Assembly (NCBI GenBank): GCA_001874325.1 | Contig: MPCW01000004.1 | Location: forward strand, 62,001 to 126,000 | Origin: Flavobacterium sp. MedPE-SWcel | GTDB lineage: Bacteria; Bacteroidota; Bacteroidia; Flavobacteriales; Flavobacteriaceae | Reading direction: 5' to 3' | DNA length: 64,000 bases | Shown: piece after piece, positions 8,522-17,432 of the stretch | Position numbering within the stretch: the first letter of the stretch is position 1 | How the letters are laid out: each line of letters starts with the position of its first letter | Position numbers and translations under genes: made by a program | Notes under the pieces: model-generated | Seen by the model: the letters and a program-made list of their open reading frames with translations, nothing else | Told to the model about the DNA's origin: nothing | The model's database searches: none

Positions 8522-10285
8522 ATGAGTGCAACAATAGATAGCAATCCATTATTAGATAAGCTGCCAAATCATTTAAGACAGTTTATAAAACCGCAAGAAT
8601 ATGAAGATTACACACCTATAAATCAGGCTGTGTGGCGTTATGTAATGCGTAAAAATGTAGACTACCTTAGTAAAGTTGCACATAGCTCTTACCTTGAAGG
8701 ATTAGAAAAAACAGGTTTAGAAGTAAATAATATCCCTAACATGTATGGTATGAATAGGATATTAAAGGAAATAGGTTGGGCTGCTGTAGCAGTAGATGGA
8801 TTTATTCCACCAAATGCTTTTATGGAGTTCCAAGCTTATAATGTACTTGTTATAGCGTCAGATATTCGTCAATTAGAACATATAGAATATACTCCTGCAC
8901 CAGATATTATTCATGAAGGAGCAGGTCATGCACCTATTATTGCTAACCCTGAGTATGCTGAATATTTACGTCGTTTTGGAGAGATAGGCTGTAAGGCTAT
9001 ATCATCGGCTAGAGATTACGAAATGTATGAAGCTATTCGATTATTATCGATATTAAAAGAGGCAGAAGGAACACCACAGGATGAGATTGATGCTATCGAA
9101 AAACGAGTAGAGGATTTACAGAATGACATGGGCGAATTATCTGAAATGGCATTGATTCGTAACCTGCACTGGTGGACCGTAGAGTATGGTTTGATAGGTA
9201 CTGTAGAAGATCCTAAAATATATGGAGCAGGGTTACTTTCATCTATAGGAGAGAGTGCTTGGTGTATGACAGATAATGTGAAGAAATTACCATATGATAT
9301 AAATGCAGCTTATCAGAGTTTTGATATTACAAAACCGCAACCACAACTTTATGTAACCTCTAGCTTTGCAGATCTTAATGGAGTGCTTGAGGAATTTGCT
9401 AATAAAATGGCATTACGTACAGGTGGTTTAGATGGTATTAAAAAACTAATACAGTCCAATGCATTAGGTACAATAGAATTTAGTACAGGGTTACAAGTAT
9501 CGGGAGTGTTTACTAATGTTATAGAGCAAGACGGATCACCTATATACATCCAAACTACAGGAGGTACAGCATTATCACATAGAGAAAAAGAATTAGTAGG
9601 TCATGGTACACTATATCATGCCGAAGGTTTTGGTAGCCCAGTAGGTAAGTTAAAAGGAATTAACCTTGCTATAGAGGATATGAGCCCTAGAGATTTACAA
9701 GCTTATGCTATATACGAAGGGGAGCATGTTACACTAGAGTTTGAAGGTAATATAAAAGTATCAGGTACTATAATAACAGGAACACGTAACCTGCAAGGGA
9801 AAATAATAGTTATCAGCTTTAAAGATTGTACGGTAACGCATAACGATACTGTGTTATTCCAACCAGAATGGGGTGTTTATGACATGGCTGTAGGTAAAGA
9901 GGTTATTTCTGCTTTTTCTGGTCCAGCAGATGTTAATAGTTTCGACTTGATAACACATGTTCCATCAAGCCAAACAATTAAACCTGAAATGTCAGAAGCT
10001 AGACAAGAGCTAGAAGGGTTTTATAAAACGGTAAGAGATATTAGAGAGGGTAATGCAGAAACTACAGCTCTAGGAAGTATATTTACTGCATTAAAACAAA
10101 ATCATCCTAACGATTGGTTACTGTCAGTAGAAATTGCTGAGTTATTACAAAAGAATAATACTACCGAATTGTTGAGCCAAGTAATGGCACATCTTGATGA
10201 GGTTAAAAATAAACGTCCTGAAGTTGTACATTTAGTTGACGGAGGACTTGAACTTATTTTTGAAAAAGAGAAATCGCTTGATTAA
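8522..10285 (+). CDS. Aromatic amino acid (phenylalanine 4-) hydroxylase, long form
   Basis: An iron- and pterin-dependent aromatic amino acid hydroxylase, most likely phenylalanine to tyrosine. The metal triad is visible: HEGAGH gives His131 and His136, and WWTVEYG gives Glu221, counted from this start. YGAGLLSSIGE is also typical of the family. The protein has about 587 residues; after the catalytic domain some 300 residues of a different, unrecognised domain follow, which bacterial enzymes of about 270 residues lack. An upstream in-frame ATG at 8510 is possible. A near-consensus -7 element, TAAATTCG, lies at 8481-8488. Tyrosine or tryptophan as substrate cannot be excluded. Confidence 0.88.
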   Translation: MSATIDSNPLLDKLPNHLRQFIKPQEYEDYTPINQAVWRYVMRKNVDYLSKVAHSSYLEGLEKTGLEVNNIPNMYGMNRILKEIGWAAVAVDGFIPPNAFMEFQAYNVLVIASDIRQLEHIEYTPAPDIIHEGAGHAPIIANPEYAEYLRRFGEIGCKAISSARDYEMYEAIRLLSILKEAEGTPQDEIDAIEKRVEDLQNDMGELSEMALIRNLHWWTVEYGLIGTVEDPKIYGAGLLSSIGESAWCMTDNVKKLPYDINAAYQSFDITKPQPQLYVTSSFADLNGVLEEFANKMALRTGGLDGIKKLIQSNALGTIEFSTGLQVSGVFTNVIEQDGSPIYIQTTGGTALSHREKELVGHGTLYHAEGFGSPVGKLKGINLAIEDMSPRDLQAYAIYEGEHVTLEFEGNIKVSGTIITGTRNLQGKIIVISFKDCTVTHNDTVLFQPEWGVYDMAVGKEVISAFSGPADVNSFDLITHVPSSQTIKPEMSEARQELEGFYKTVRDIREGNAETTALGSIFTALKQNHPNDWLLSVEIAELLQKNNTTELLSQVMAHLDEVKNKRPEVVHLVDGGLELIFEKEKSLD

Positions 10286-10287
10286 TC

Positions 10288-10321
10288 AAAAAAAGGATGC
10301 TTATATAAGCATCCTTTTTTA
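10288..10321. terminator. Bidirectional terminator
   Basis: Palindrome AAAAGGATGCTTATATAAGC and its continuation ATCCTTTTTT, lying between the converging hydroxylase and M3 peptidase genes. A-run on one side and T-run on the other fit termination in both directions. Confidence 0.85.
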
Positions 10322-10346
10322 TTTTCTATAGAAGAGCAAGGTGTGT

Positions 10347-12374
10347 TTATAACAGTCCTGCTCTTTTTAGTAATGCTTCAGGTTTAGGCTCTTGCCCTCT
10401 AAAGCGTTTGTATAATGTCATTGGGTGTTCTGTACCACCTTTACTAAGTACATTGTCTTTAAATAATGTAGCTGTTTCAGTATCAAAAATTCCTTTTTCT
10501 TGAAACAATTCAAAAGCATCAGCATCTAATACCTCTGCCCATTTGTAGCTATAGTAACCTGATGCATAACCACCTTGAAATATATGACTAAAAGCAGTAC
10601 TCATTGCATTTTCTGCTACATCAGGGTATAACTGTGTGTTAGCAAATTGTTCTGATTCAAAAGTTTTTACATCAGTAATGTTGCTAGGGTCAAGACTATG
10701 CCATCCCATATCAAGCATCCCGAAACTAAGTTGTCTTAGTGTCGCCATACCTTCTTGAAAACTTGCACTTTCTTTTATTTTGGTAATGTATTCCATCGGT
10801 ATCATTTCTCCCGTTTCATAATGGTTAGCAAACAACGCTAATGCCTCTGGCTCGTAGCACCAGTTTTCCATTACTTGGCTTGGTAGCTCTACAAAATCCC
10901 AATACACACTAGTACCCGAAAGGCTAGGGTAAACTGTATCGGCTAGCATACCGTGTAGTGCATGACCAAATTCGTGAAACAGTGTTGTAACCTCATTAAA
11001 AGTAAGTAACGAAGGCTTAGTTTCAGTAGGTTTAGTAAAGTTACAAACTATCGAAATGTGTGGTCTTTCGTTTGTGTTATCCTTAACAAATTGTGGCTTG
11101 TACGATGTCATCCATGCGCCATTACGTTTTCCTTTTCTAGGGAAGAAATCAGCATAGAATATAGCTACAAAATTATCGTCTTTATCTTTTACTTCATATG
11201 TAGTTACATCTTCATGATATTTGTCAACATCTTGTACTTCATTAAAAGTAAGTCCAAATAGTTTACCCGCTATAGTAAAAGCACCATTAAGTACTTTTTC
11301 TAACTGAAAGTAAGGTTTTAGTTTTTCGTCATCAAGATTAAATAGTTGTTGCTTTAGTTTTTCAGAATAATAAGCACCATCCCATTTCTCTAAATGATCT
11401 AATCCGTCTAAATCTTTAGCAAAAGCAGTAAGTTGTTCAAACTCTTTTTCTGCTGCTGGTTTCGCTTTTTCAAGAAGATCGTTAAGAAATGTATGTACTT
11501 TTTCAGGGCTTTCAGCCATACGCTCTTCTAATACAAAGTTAGCATATGAATCGTAGCCTAGTAGTAATGCACGTTCGTGACGTAGTTTTACTATTTGTAA
11601 TACTATTTCCTGATTGTCGTTTTCGTTTTTCTGGAAACCTTTTGCGCCAAAAGCTAGTGCTAATTTTTTACGTAACGCTCTGTTGTCGGCATACGTCATG
11701 AAAGGTACATAGCTAGGATAATCTAATGTGAATATCCAGCCTTCTTTTTCTGAATTTGTAGCGACTTCTTTTGCAGCTTCAATAACTCCTTCTGGTAAAC
11801 CAGAAAGCTCTTTTTCATCAGTTATATGAAGTTGAAAAGCATTTGTTTCTTTCAGTACATTCTCTCCAAACTCTAAGTTAAGTTTTGATAGCTCTTTATC
11901 AAGCTCTCTTAATTTACTTTTCTTTTCTTCGTTTAGGTTAGCACCGTTGCGCGAAAAGCTTTTGTACTTTTTGTCTAGTAATGTTTCTTGCTCAACAGTA
12001 AGCTCAAGCGTGTCTTTTTGGTTATAAATAGCCTTTACTTTTTCAAATAGCGCAGTGTTTAATCTCACATCATTTCCAAATTCTGATAATAACGGAGAAA
12101 CCTCTTGTGCTATTTGTTGTATTTCGTCATTTGTTTCTGCCGAATGCAAATTGAAGAAAATACTAGAAATACGATCGAGCATCTCTCCACTAAATGACAT
12201 TGCTGCTATAGTGTTGTCAAAAGTAGGTGCTTCAGTGTTGTTTACAATAGCATCTATTTCTGCTTTTGCAGAGGTTATACCCTCTTTAAAAGCAGGTAAG
12301 AAATCTTCGTTTTTTATCTGACTAAACGGAGCAGTGTCGTGTTTAGTGCTGAATTTTTGAGTGAGTATATTCAT
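10347..12374 (-). CDS. M3 family metallopeptidase (peptidyl-dipeptidase Dcp-like)
   Basis: A 675-residue zinc oligopeptidase of the thimet/Dcp family. The zinc motif is FHEFGHALHG at about residues 465-474, with the third ligand expected in the following ELPSQVMENW segment. No signal peptide is visible, so it probably degrades short peptides in the cytosol. Length agrees with Dcp and oligopeptidase A; choosing between them is uncertain, though the SGTSVYWDFVELPSQ region is Dcp-like. It lies 44 bases downstream of purE on the same strand; a small 9-base-stem inverted repeat (12385-12404) sits in that gap. Confidence 0.92.
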   Translation of the reverse strand: MNILTQKFSTKHDTAPFSQIKNEDFLPAFKEGITSAKAEIDAIVNNTEAPTFDNTIAAMSFSGEMLDRISSIFFNLHSAETNDEIQQIAQEVSPLLSEFGNDVRLNTALFEKVKAIYNQKDTLELTVEQETLLDKKYKSFSRNGANLNEEKKSKLRELDKELSKLNLEFGENVLKETNAFQLHITDEKELSGLPEGVIEAAKEVATNSEKEGWIFTLDYPSYVPFMTYADNRALRKKLALAFGAKGFQKNENDNQEIVLQIVKLRHERALLLGYDSYANFVLEERMAESPEKVHTFLNDLLEKAKPAAEKEFEQLTAFAKDLDGLDHLEKWDGAYYSEKLKQQLFNLDDEKLKPYFQLEKVLNGAFTIAGKLFGLTFNEVQDVDKYHEDVTTYEVKDKDDNFVAIFYADFFPRKGKRNGAWMTSYKPQFVKDNTNERPHISIVCNFTKPTETKPSLLTFNEVTTLFHEFGHALHGMLADTVYPSLSGTSVYWDFVELPSQVMENWCYEPEALALFANHYETGEMIPMEYITKIKESASFQEGMATLRQLSFGMLDMGWHSLDPSNITDVKTFESEQFANTQLYPDVAENAMSTAFSHIFQGGYASGYYSYKWAEVLDADAFELFQEKGIFDTETATLFKDNVLSKGGTEHPMTLYKRFRGQEPKPEALLKRAGLL

Positions 12375-12418
12375 GTATAATGTATTTGGTGAAACTTCAC
12401 CAAAATATTAAGTTTTAA

Positions 12419-12904
12419 TTAGTTATTCTTAAGTTGTTCTGACGCTGCAATTACTTTGCTTTTGAGCTCTTGCTTGTATGCAATTACTCTCGCTTGTACT
12501 AGCTTGTCATGGCTACCTAATATTTGTGCAGCCAATATACCAGCATTTTTTGCACCATTAAGTGCTACTGTAGCTACAGGAACACCACCTGGCATTTGTA
12601 GTATAGAGAGTACACTATCCCAACCGTCTATAGAGTTGCTTGATTTTACAGGAACTCCAATTACAGGTAGTGGCGACATTGATGCTACCATACCTGGTAA
12701 GTGAGCTGCACCACCTGCACCAGCAATAATTACCGATACTCCTCTAGTGTGAGCTTCCTTACTGTATTCATATAATTTTTCAGGTGTACGGTGTGCCGAT
12801 ACAATATCAACCTCTGTTGTTATACCTAGTTCTTTTAATATATCTATGGCATCTTGCATTACTGGCATGTCAGAGATGCTACCCATTATAATTCCTACTT
12901 TCAT
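12419..12904 (-). CDS. purE: N5-carboxyaminoimidazole ribonucleotide mutase, class I
   Basis: PurE moves the carboxyl group of N5-CAIR to give CAIR in de novo purine synthesis. The 161-residue protein shows the GSISDMPVM substrate loop near the N terminus, [12 protein letters not shown] with the catalytic histidine, and the glycine-rich [12 protein letters not shown]. Presence of PurK next door shows this is the class I (N5-CAIR) enzyme rather than the class II AIR carboxylase. Its ATG lies one base after the purK stop codon, so the pair forms a tight purK-purE operon. Confidence 0.97.
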   Translation of the reverse strand: MKVGIIMGSISDMPVMQDAIDILKELGITTEVDIVSAHRTPEKLYEYSKEAHTRGVSVIIAGAGGAAHLPGMVASMSPLPVIGVPVKSSNSIDGWDSVLSILQMPGGVPVATVALNGAKNAGILAAQILGSHDKLVQARVIAYKQELKSKVIAASEQLKNN

Positions 12905-12905
12905 T

Positions 12906-14060
12906 TTATTCGCTAATTACTTTAATACTGTTTTTAACTTCTTCGGCTATACGTCTAGCTTCGGTAATATCTTCATTTACGATAGTTACATGTCCCATTT
13001 TTCTAAACGGGCGTGTTTGTTTCTTTCCGTATATATGTGGTATAACACCATCTTTAGCTAATATCTTCTCGATATTTTCATAAACTACATTGCCAGTATG
13101 TCCTTCGGCTCCTACAAGGTTTACCATAATACCTGCAACTTTACTATCAGTATTACCAAGTGGTAAATCAAGTATAGCTCTTAGGTGCTGTTCAAACTGC
13201 GATGTGTAACTTGCCTCGATAGAATAATGCCCGCTATTATGTGGTCGAGGTGCTACCTCATTCACTAATATTTCATCATCTTCCGTTTGGAACATCTCAA
13301 CAGCAAGTAAACCAACGTGGTTAAATGTTTCTGAAACTTTCAGTGCAATAGCTCTTGCTTTGTCAGCAACAGTAGCATCAATACGAGCAGGACATATTAC
13401 ATATTCTACCTGATTTGCTTCTGGGTGAAATTCCATCTCTACTACTGGGTAGGTTTTTATTTCGCCCGAAGGAGTACGTGTTACTATAACAGCTAATTCA
13501 TTTTTAAAAGGAATCATTGTTTCAGCAATACATTGTACATTTGGTAAGCCTTCAAAGCTTTCAACCGAACGTATTACTCTTACACCATTACCGTCATAAC
13601 CAAACTGTGTGCTTTTCCATACAAATGGTAATGCTATAGCGTTATTTTCTACTGCTGTTTTAAGCTCAGTTAAAGTTTCAAAACGTTTATAGTCGGCAGT
13701 AGGTATATTATTAGCGATATAAAAATCCTTCTGGTCGCCTTTATTTTGTATTTGTTTTAGTGTAGCAGGCGAAGGGTATACTTTGATACCTTCGTTTTCT
13801 AGTTTTTCAAGAGCCGCTACATTAACATGTTCTATCTCAAAAGTAAGTACATCGACTTGTTTACCAAAGTTATAAATGGTGTCAAAATCCATTAAGTCAC
13901 CCTTAAAGAATTTGTTGCTACCTATTTTACAAGGCGCTTCGTCACTTGGGTCAAGTACATAAGTTTGTATGTCGAATTTTCGAGTATCGGTAAGCAGCAT
14001 TTTTCCTAGCTGTCCACCACCTAAAATTCCTAGTTTAAAATCTGAAGAAAAGTAGTTCAT
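12906..14060 (-). CDS. purK: 5-(carboxyamino)imidazole ribonucleotide synthase
   Basis: PurK uses ATP and bicarbonate to carboxylate AIR to N5-CAIR, which PurE then rearranges. The 384-residue ATP-grasp protein opens with [13 protein letters not shown], and the ATP-grasp core includes [42 protein letters not shown]. It is the first gene of the purK-purE operon. The promoter on the minus strand shares a 190-base divergent region with an MFS gene. Length is normal for the family. Confidence 0.96.
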   Translation of the reverse strand: MNYFSSDFKLGILGGGQLGKMLLTDTRKFDIQTYVLDPSDEAPCKIGSNKFFKGDLMDFDTIYNFGKQVDVLTFEIEHVNVAALEKLENEGIKVYPSPATLKQIQNKGDQKDFYIANNIPTADYKRFETLTELKTAVENNAIALPFVWKSTQFGYDGNGVRVIRSVESFEGLPNVQCIAETMIPFKNELAVIVTRTPSGEIKTYPVVEMEFHPEANQVEYVICPARIDATVADKARAIALKVSETFNHVGLLAVEMFQTEDDEILVNEVAPRPHNSGHYSIEASYTSQFEQHLRAILDLPLGNTDSKVAGIMVNLVGAEGHTGNVVYENIEKILAKDGVIPHIYGKKQTRPFRKMGHVTIVNEDITEARRIAEEVKNSIKVISE

Positions 14061-14083
14061 TATTGTGTTGTTGTTAGCAGTGC

Positions 14084-14091
14084 CAAAGATA
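14084..14091 (-). promoter_or_regulatory. Promoter -7 element for purK
   Basis: TATCTTTG on the minus strand, exact TAnnTTTG consensus, 23 bases upstream of the purK ATG. No good -33 TTG is seen at the usual distance. Confidence 0.55.
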
Positions 14092-14225
14092 CTTAAAGCC
14101 GTAAAATTTTGCTATTAAATAACAATATTTATACACTTCACTAAAGTGAAATAGCTTATTGTAAGGTGTTTTTTATAGTAATAAAGATGTAAAAACAAAC
14201 CTGCTGTTGTAGCAATATACTATTG

Positions 14226-14233
14226 TATATTTG
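14226..14233 (+). promoter_or_regulatory. Promoter -7 element for the MFS gene
   Basis: TATATTTG, exact consensus, 19 bases before the ATG. A TTG at 14207-14209 is a candidate -33 element with a short spacer. Confidence 0.6.
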
Positions 14234-14252
14234 TCGTAAATTTTAGGTAGCC

Positions 14253-15539
14253 ATGAAACAGAGCGATAAGAATAATAATAAAACTGGGTTTTTTGAGAAA
14301 AACCCAGCGTTAAAAATTCGCGAATTTCTTTCTTTTTTAAGTGTAAGGTTTGGAATCATGTTTGCCCTAAACATGCAAATAACCATTATTTTTTATTGGG
14401 TATACGAAATAACTAATAGCCCGTTATCATTGGGTTATGTTGGACTTGCAGAGGTAATACCTGCTGTTGGTCTGTCTCTTTTTTCGGGGCATTATGTAGA
14501 TTTGATGGAGAAAAGAAAAATGCTGTTCATTTGTGTTATAACCTATATTCTGTTAGGGTTAGGTCTTTTTGCACTAACTACTCCTTTTGCTTTTGATACA
14601 TTGGGGCTTGATAATACACTTTACTTTATTTACTTCTTTGTGTTTCTAGGCGGAGTCATTCGTTCTTTTTTAGGGCCATCAATATTTTCGTTGTTTGGCT
14701 TAGTAGTACCTAGAAAAGATTATGTTAGTGCTACTAGTTGGAGTAGCATGGTTAGGCAGATGGGGTTGGTTTTAGGACCAGTTGCAGGAGGGATACTTAT
14801 TGCGCTTGATGGTATAGTAATAGGTATGGCGGCTGTGGTTGTAATAGAGTTATTATTGTTAATACCGTTATTATCTATAAAGGTTAAACCAATACTCAAA
14901 AAAGAAAAAGAGCCAATATTGCAGAGCCTTACAATGGGGCTGCGATTTGTATTAAAAACCCCTGAGTTATTAGGAGCGCAATTACTCGATATGTTTTCGG
15001 TGCTTTTTGGAGGGGCAGTCGCTTTATTGCCTGTATATCAAAAAGAAATATTACATGTAGATGAGGTTGGTTTTGGTATTCTTCGTGCAGCACCAGGTAT
15101 AGGGGCGTTAGTAACTATGGGAATATTAGCATTTATACCTTTACGTACATATCCTGGTAGAAAATTATTTATAGCCGTTACTGGCTTTGCGCTATCAATT
15201 ATAATTTTTGGAATCTCAACTAATTTCCTACTCTCATTTTTTATGTTACTATTTTCAGGAATGTTCGATGCTATTAGTGTAGTAATTCGTGGTACAATAT
15301 TACAACTTGTAACACCCGATCATATGCGTGGTCGTGTGGCTTCGGTAAACACTATGTTTGTAAGTTCATCTAACGAGTTAGGAGACTTTGAAAGTGGAAT
15401 AATGGCACACTATATAGGTGCTGTTAGAGCGGTAGTAGTGGGTGGTTGTCTTACACTTGGTGTGGTTGCTGTAACCTTTTTTAGTGCACCACAATTACGT
15501 AAATTTGGTTTTGAAGATAGAGAAGAGGTAGAGGATTAA
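14253..15539 (+). CDS. MFS transporter (MFS_3/EntS-like)
   Basis: A 428-residue major facilitator superfamily protein with about 12 hydrophobic segments. The N-terminal half has the WVYEITNSPLSLGYVGLAEVIPA and GHYVDLMEKRKML segments; the loop with charged residues after helix 2 is typical of this superfamily. The central VTPDHMRGRVASVNTMF motif places it in the MFS_3 group of small-molecule exporters, which includes enterobactin exporter EntS. The cargo cannot be told. The stop codon overlaps by four bases the end of the converging gene on the other strand. Confidence 0.88.
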   Translation: MKQSDKNNNKTGFFEKNPALKIREFLSFLSVRFGIMFALNMQITIIFYWVYEITNSPLSLGYVGLAEVIPAVGLSLFSGHYVDLMEKRKMLFICVITYILLGLGLFALTTPFAFDTLGLDNTLYFIYFFVFLGGVIRSFLGPSIFSLFGLVVPRKDYVSATSWSSMVRQMGLVLGPVAGGILIALDGIVIGMAAVVVIELLLLIPLLSIKVKPILKKEKEPILQSLTMGLRFVLKTPELLGAQLLDMFSVLFGGAVALLPVYQKEILHVDEVGFGILRAAPGIGALVTMGILAFIPLRTYPGRKLFIAVTGFALSIIIFGISTNFLLSFFMLLFSGMFDAISVVIRGTILQLVTPDHMRGRVASVNTMFVSSSNELGDFESGIMAHYIGAVRAVVVGGCLTLGVVAVTFFSAPQLRKFGFEDREEVED

Positions 15540-16102
15540 CCCTGCTTTCTTTTTCTTCTTTCAATTTCTCGCAGTATATTTTTTGTAGCAGCTTTGTAAG
15601 CAGCGGAGTGTTGAGAGAACCCTTGTTCTAGTATTGGTTGTAACTCAGGGTATATCCAGTCGATATTTTTCCCTAATACATAAAGTGTACGCATACCATA
15701 AGCTTTTGGAGCTACTTTTCTATCAGGATCGATTAACCAGTCAAAAGAAGATTCGATTATTTGTTGAACTTCTTTTTCAGATAAAAACGTAGGATTCTTT
15801 ATATTGTGTTTTACGGCAAATAGGCAAATTTTTGATATAGGGCGTATTGTACTATCTACCTTAAGAGTAGGTAAGCTGTCGCAAAAAAATGGTAAATGAT
15901 CTTTAAGCCATGTAATATCAACTTCAAAAACTAACTCCAATATCCAAGCTGCTCTATGATGGTTTTTATCATCAATGTCGAAAGCAATTTCTATTAAGTC
16001 AGGTAATAAACTTTTATCATTAAGAACGAGATCTTTAAGTTCATCACGAACACGTCTGTGAGAACTACTGTTTACTACTTTTTCGTAAAAAGATATATTC
16101 AT
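15536..16102 (-). CDS. Helical-repeat (HEAT-like) protein of unknown function
   Basis: A 188-residue soluble, mostly helical protein. Leucine- and tryptophan-containing segments of about 35 residues (for example HHRAAWILELVFEVD and KAYGMRTLYVLGKN) suggest degenerate HEAT-type repeats. Close relatives in Flavobacteria are often labelled adenylosuccinate lyase in error, but no lyase signature (SSxMPxKxNP) is present. The C terminus is very basic (EIERRKRKQG). Role unknown. It converges on the MFS gene with a four-base overlap. Confidence 0.6.
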   Translation of the reverse strand: MNISFYEKVVNSSSHRRVRDELKDLVLNDKSLLPDLIEIAFDIDDKNHHRAAWILELVFEVDITWLKDHLPFFCDSLPTLKVDSTIRPISKICLFAVKHNIKNPTFLSEKEVQQIIESSFDWLIDPDRKVAPKAYGMRTLYVLGKNIDWIYPELQPILEQGFSQHSAAYKAATKNILREIERRKRKQG

Positions 16103-16258
16103 GTTTATGGAAAGGCTAGAGTCACAAAATTAGCTAATTCTTGTAAAGACTAGTAGAATAATTTTATAATAGTAAGTCAATAGGTTACAAGTCTTTTAAA
16201 TAGCAGATAAATTTTTATAAAATAAAGTTCTCTTTACTAAGAGCTACACTCTAATTAG

Positions 16259-16266
16259 TATATTTG
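16259..16266 (+). promoter_or_regulatory. Promoter -7 element for the hpt operon
   Basis: TATATTTG, exact consensus, 22 bases before the hpt ATG at 16289. Its position argues against an upstream in-frame TTG at 16274 as the start, since transcription should begin at about that point. Confidence 0.65.
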
Positions 16267-16288
16267 CAGATTATTGCTAACGAATTAT

Positions 16289-16822
16289 ATGAAATTGATA
16301 CAACTTCACGATAAATATTTTGTGCCTTTTATAAATGCAGCCCAGATTGATGCAGCAATAGCAAAAATGGCGCAGGATATAGAAAAGGATATGGGAGACG
16401 AAACTCCTGTTTTTATAGGGGTGCTTAATGGTGCTTTTATGGTAGTTTCGGACTTCATGAAACAATATAAAAAAGACTGCGAAGTAAGTTTTATAAAACT
16501 AGCATCGTATGAGGGGACTACATCTACAAATGAGGTTAAAGAGCTTATAGGTCTTAATCAAGATTTAAAGGGTAGAACTGTTGTTATCCTTGAAGATATT
16601 ATAGATACAGGAAATACAATAGTAGAGTTAAAGAAAACGCTAGAAACTAAAGAGCTAAAAGCACTTAAAATAGCAACACTTTTCTTTAAGCCAGAAGCTT
16701 ATACTAAAGATATAAAACTAGATTATATAGGTTTTGAAATACCTAATAAGTTTATAGTAGGCTACGGTCTAGACTATGACGGGTTAGGACGTAACATACC
16801 TGAAATTTACCAATTACAATAA
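16289..16822 (+). CDS. hpt: Hypoxanthine phosphoribosyltransferase
   Basis: Purine salvage enzyme joining hypoxanthine (and guanine) to PRPP to form IMP or GMP. The 177-residue protein carries the PRPP-binding motif LEDIIDTGNT at about residues 101-110, and the flexible-loop region LASYEGTTST with the following segment. Short form typical of bacterial Hpt. The ATG at 16289 (MKLIQLHDKY) is chosen over an upstream TTG that would overlap the expected transcription start. It is the first gene of the hpt-adk-CNNM-obg cluster. Confidence 0.93.
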   Translation: MKLIQLHDKYFVPFINAAQIDAAIAKMAQDIEKDMGDETPVFIGVLNGAFMVVSDFMKQYKKDCEVSFIKLASYEGTTSTNEVKELIGLNQDLKGRTVVILEDIIDTGNTIVELKKTLETKELKALKIATLFFKPEAYTKDIKLDYIGFEIPNKFIVGYGLDYDGLGRNIPEIYQLQ

Positions 16823-16845
16823 CTAAAACAACAATATAAACAACT

Positions 16846-17421
16846 ATGATTAATATAGTATTATTCGGGAAACCGGGAGCAGGAAAAGGAACACAAGCAG
16901 AGTTTTTAAAAACAAAATATAACCTAATACACATTTCTACAGGAGATGTATTTCGTTATAACTTTAAGAATAATACAGCACTAGGAAAAGAGGCTAAAGT
17001 ATATTCAGATAGAGGTGAGCTTGTACCTGATTCTATTACTATAAAAATGCTACAAGACGAAGTAGAGAAACATACTGATACAGCAGGTTTCTTGTTTGAT
17101 GGTTTTCCTAGAACTATTGCTCAAGCAGAAGCATTAGATGCTTTCTTGACAACTAAAGATTGGGAAGTAACAGGTACAGTAGCACTAGAGGCAGATGATG
17201 AGATATTAGTACAACGTCTTTTAGAAAGAGGAAAAACAAGTGGTAGAGTAGACGATCAAGACGAAAGTAAGATAAGAACACGTTACCAAGAGTATAACGA
17301 AAAAACAGCTCCTTTAATGGGGTACTATAAAGAGCAAGATAAATTTCATGCTGTAAATGGTATAGGGACTATCGAAGAGATAACTGAAAGGTTAAGCTTG
17401 GTGATAGAGAAGCTTAACTAA
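16846..17421 (+). CDS. adk: Adenylate kinase
   Basis: Interconverts ATP+AMP and 2 ADP. The P-loop is GKPGAGKGT at residues 8-16, DGFPRT in the AMP-binding region, and RGKTSGRVDDQDESKIRTR covers the lid and following helix. At 191 residues it is the short-lid form without the zinc-binding cysteines. In many bacteria adk sits in the ribosomal spc operon after secY. Here it is instead 24 bases after hpt, and the spc operon in this window has no adk. Confidence 0.96.
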   Translation: MINIVLFGKPGAGKGTQAEFLKTKYNLIHISTGDVFRYNFKNNTALGKEAKVYSDRGELVPDSITIKMLQDEVEKHTDTAGFLFDGFPRTIAQAEALDAFLTTKDWEVTGTVALEADDEILVQRLLERGKTSGRVDDQDESKIRTRYQEYNEKTAPLMGYYKEQDKFHAVNGIGTIEEITERLSLVIEKLN

Positions 17422-17432
17422 AATTATAAAGA

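Noticed and set aside
12385-12404. Inverted repeat TTTGGTGAA/TTCACCAAA between purE and the M3 peptidase gene
   Set aside because: The two-base loop and the absence of a T run on the minus strand make it a poor terminator; kept only as a note in the peptidase entry.
15536-16102. Adenylosuccinate lyase label for the helical-repeat gene
   Set aside because: The protein is far too short (188 residues) and lacks the lyase signature, so the name sometimes given to relatives is not justified.
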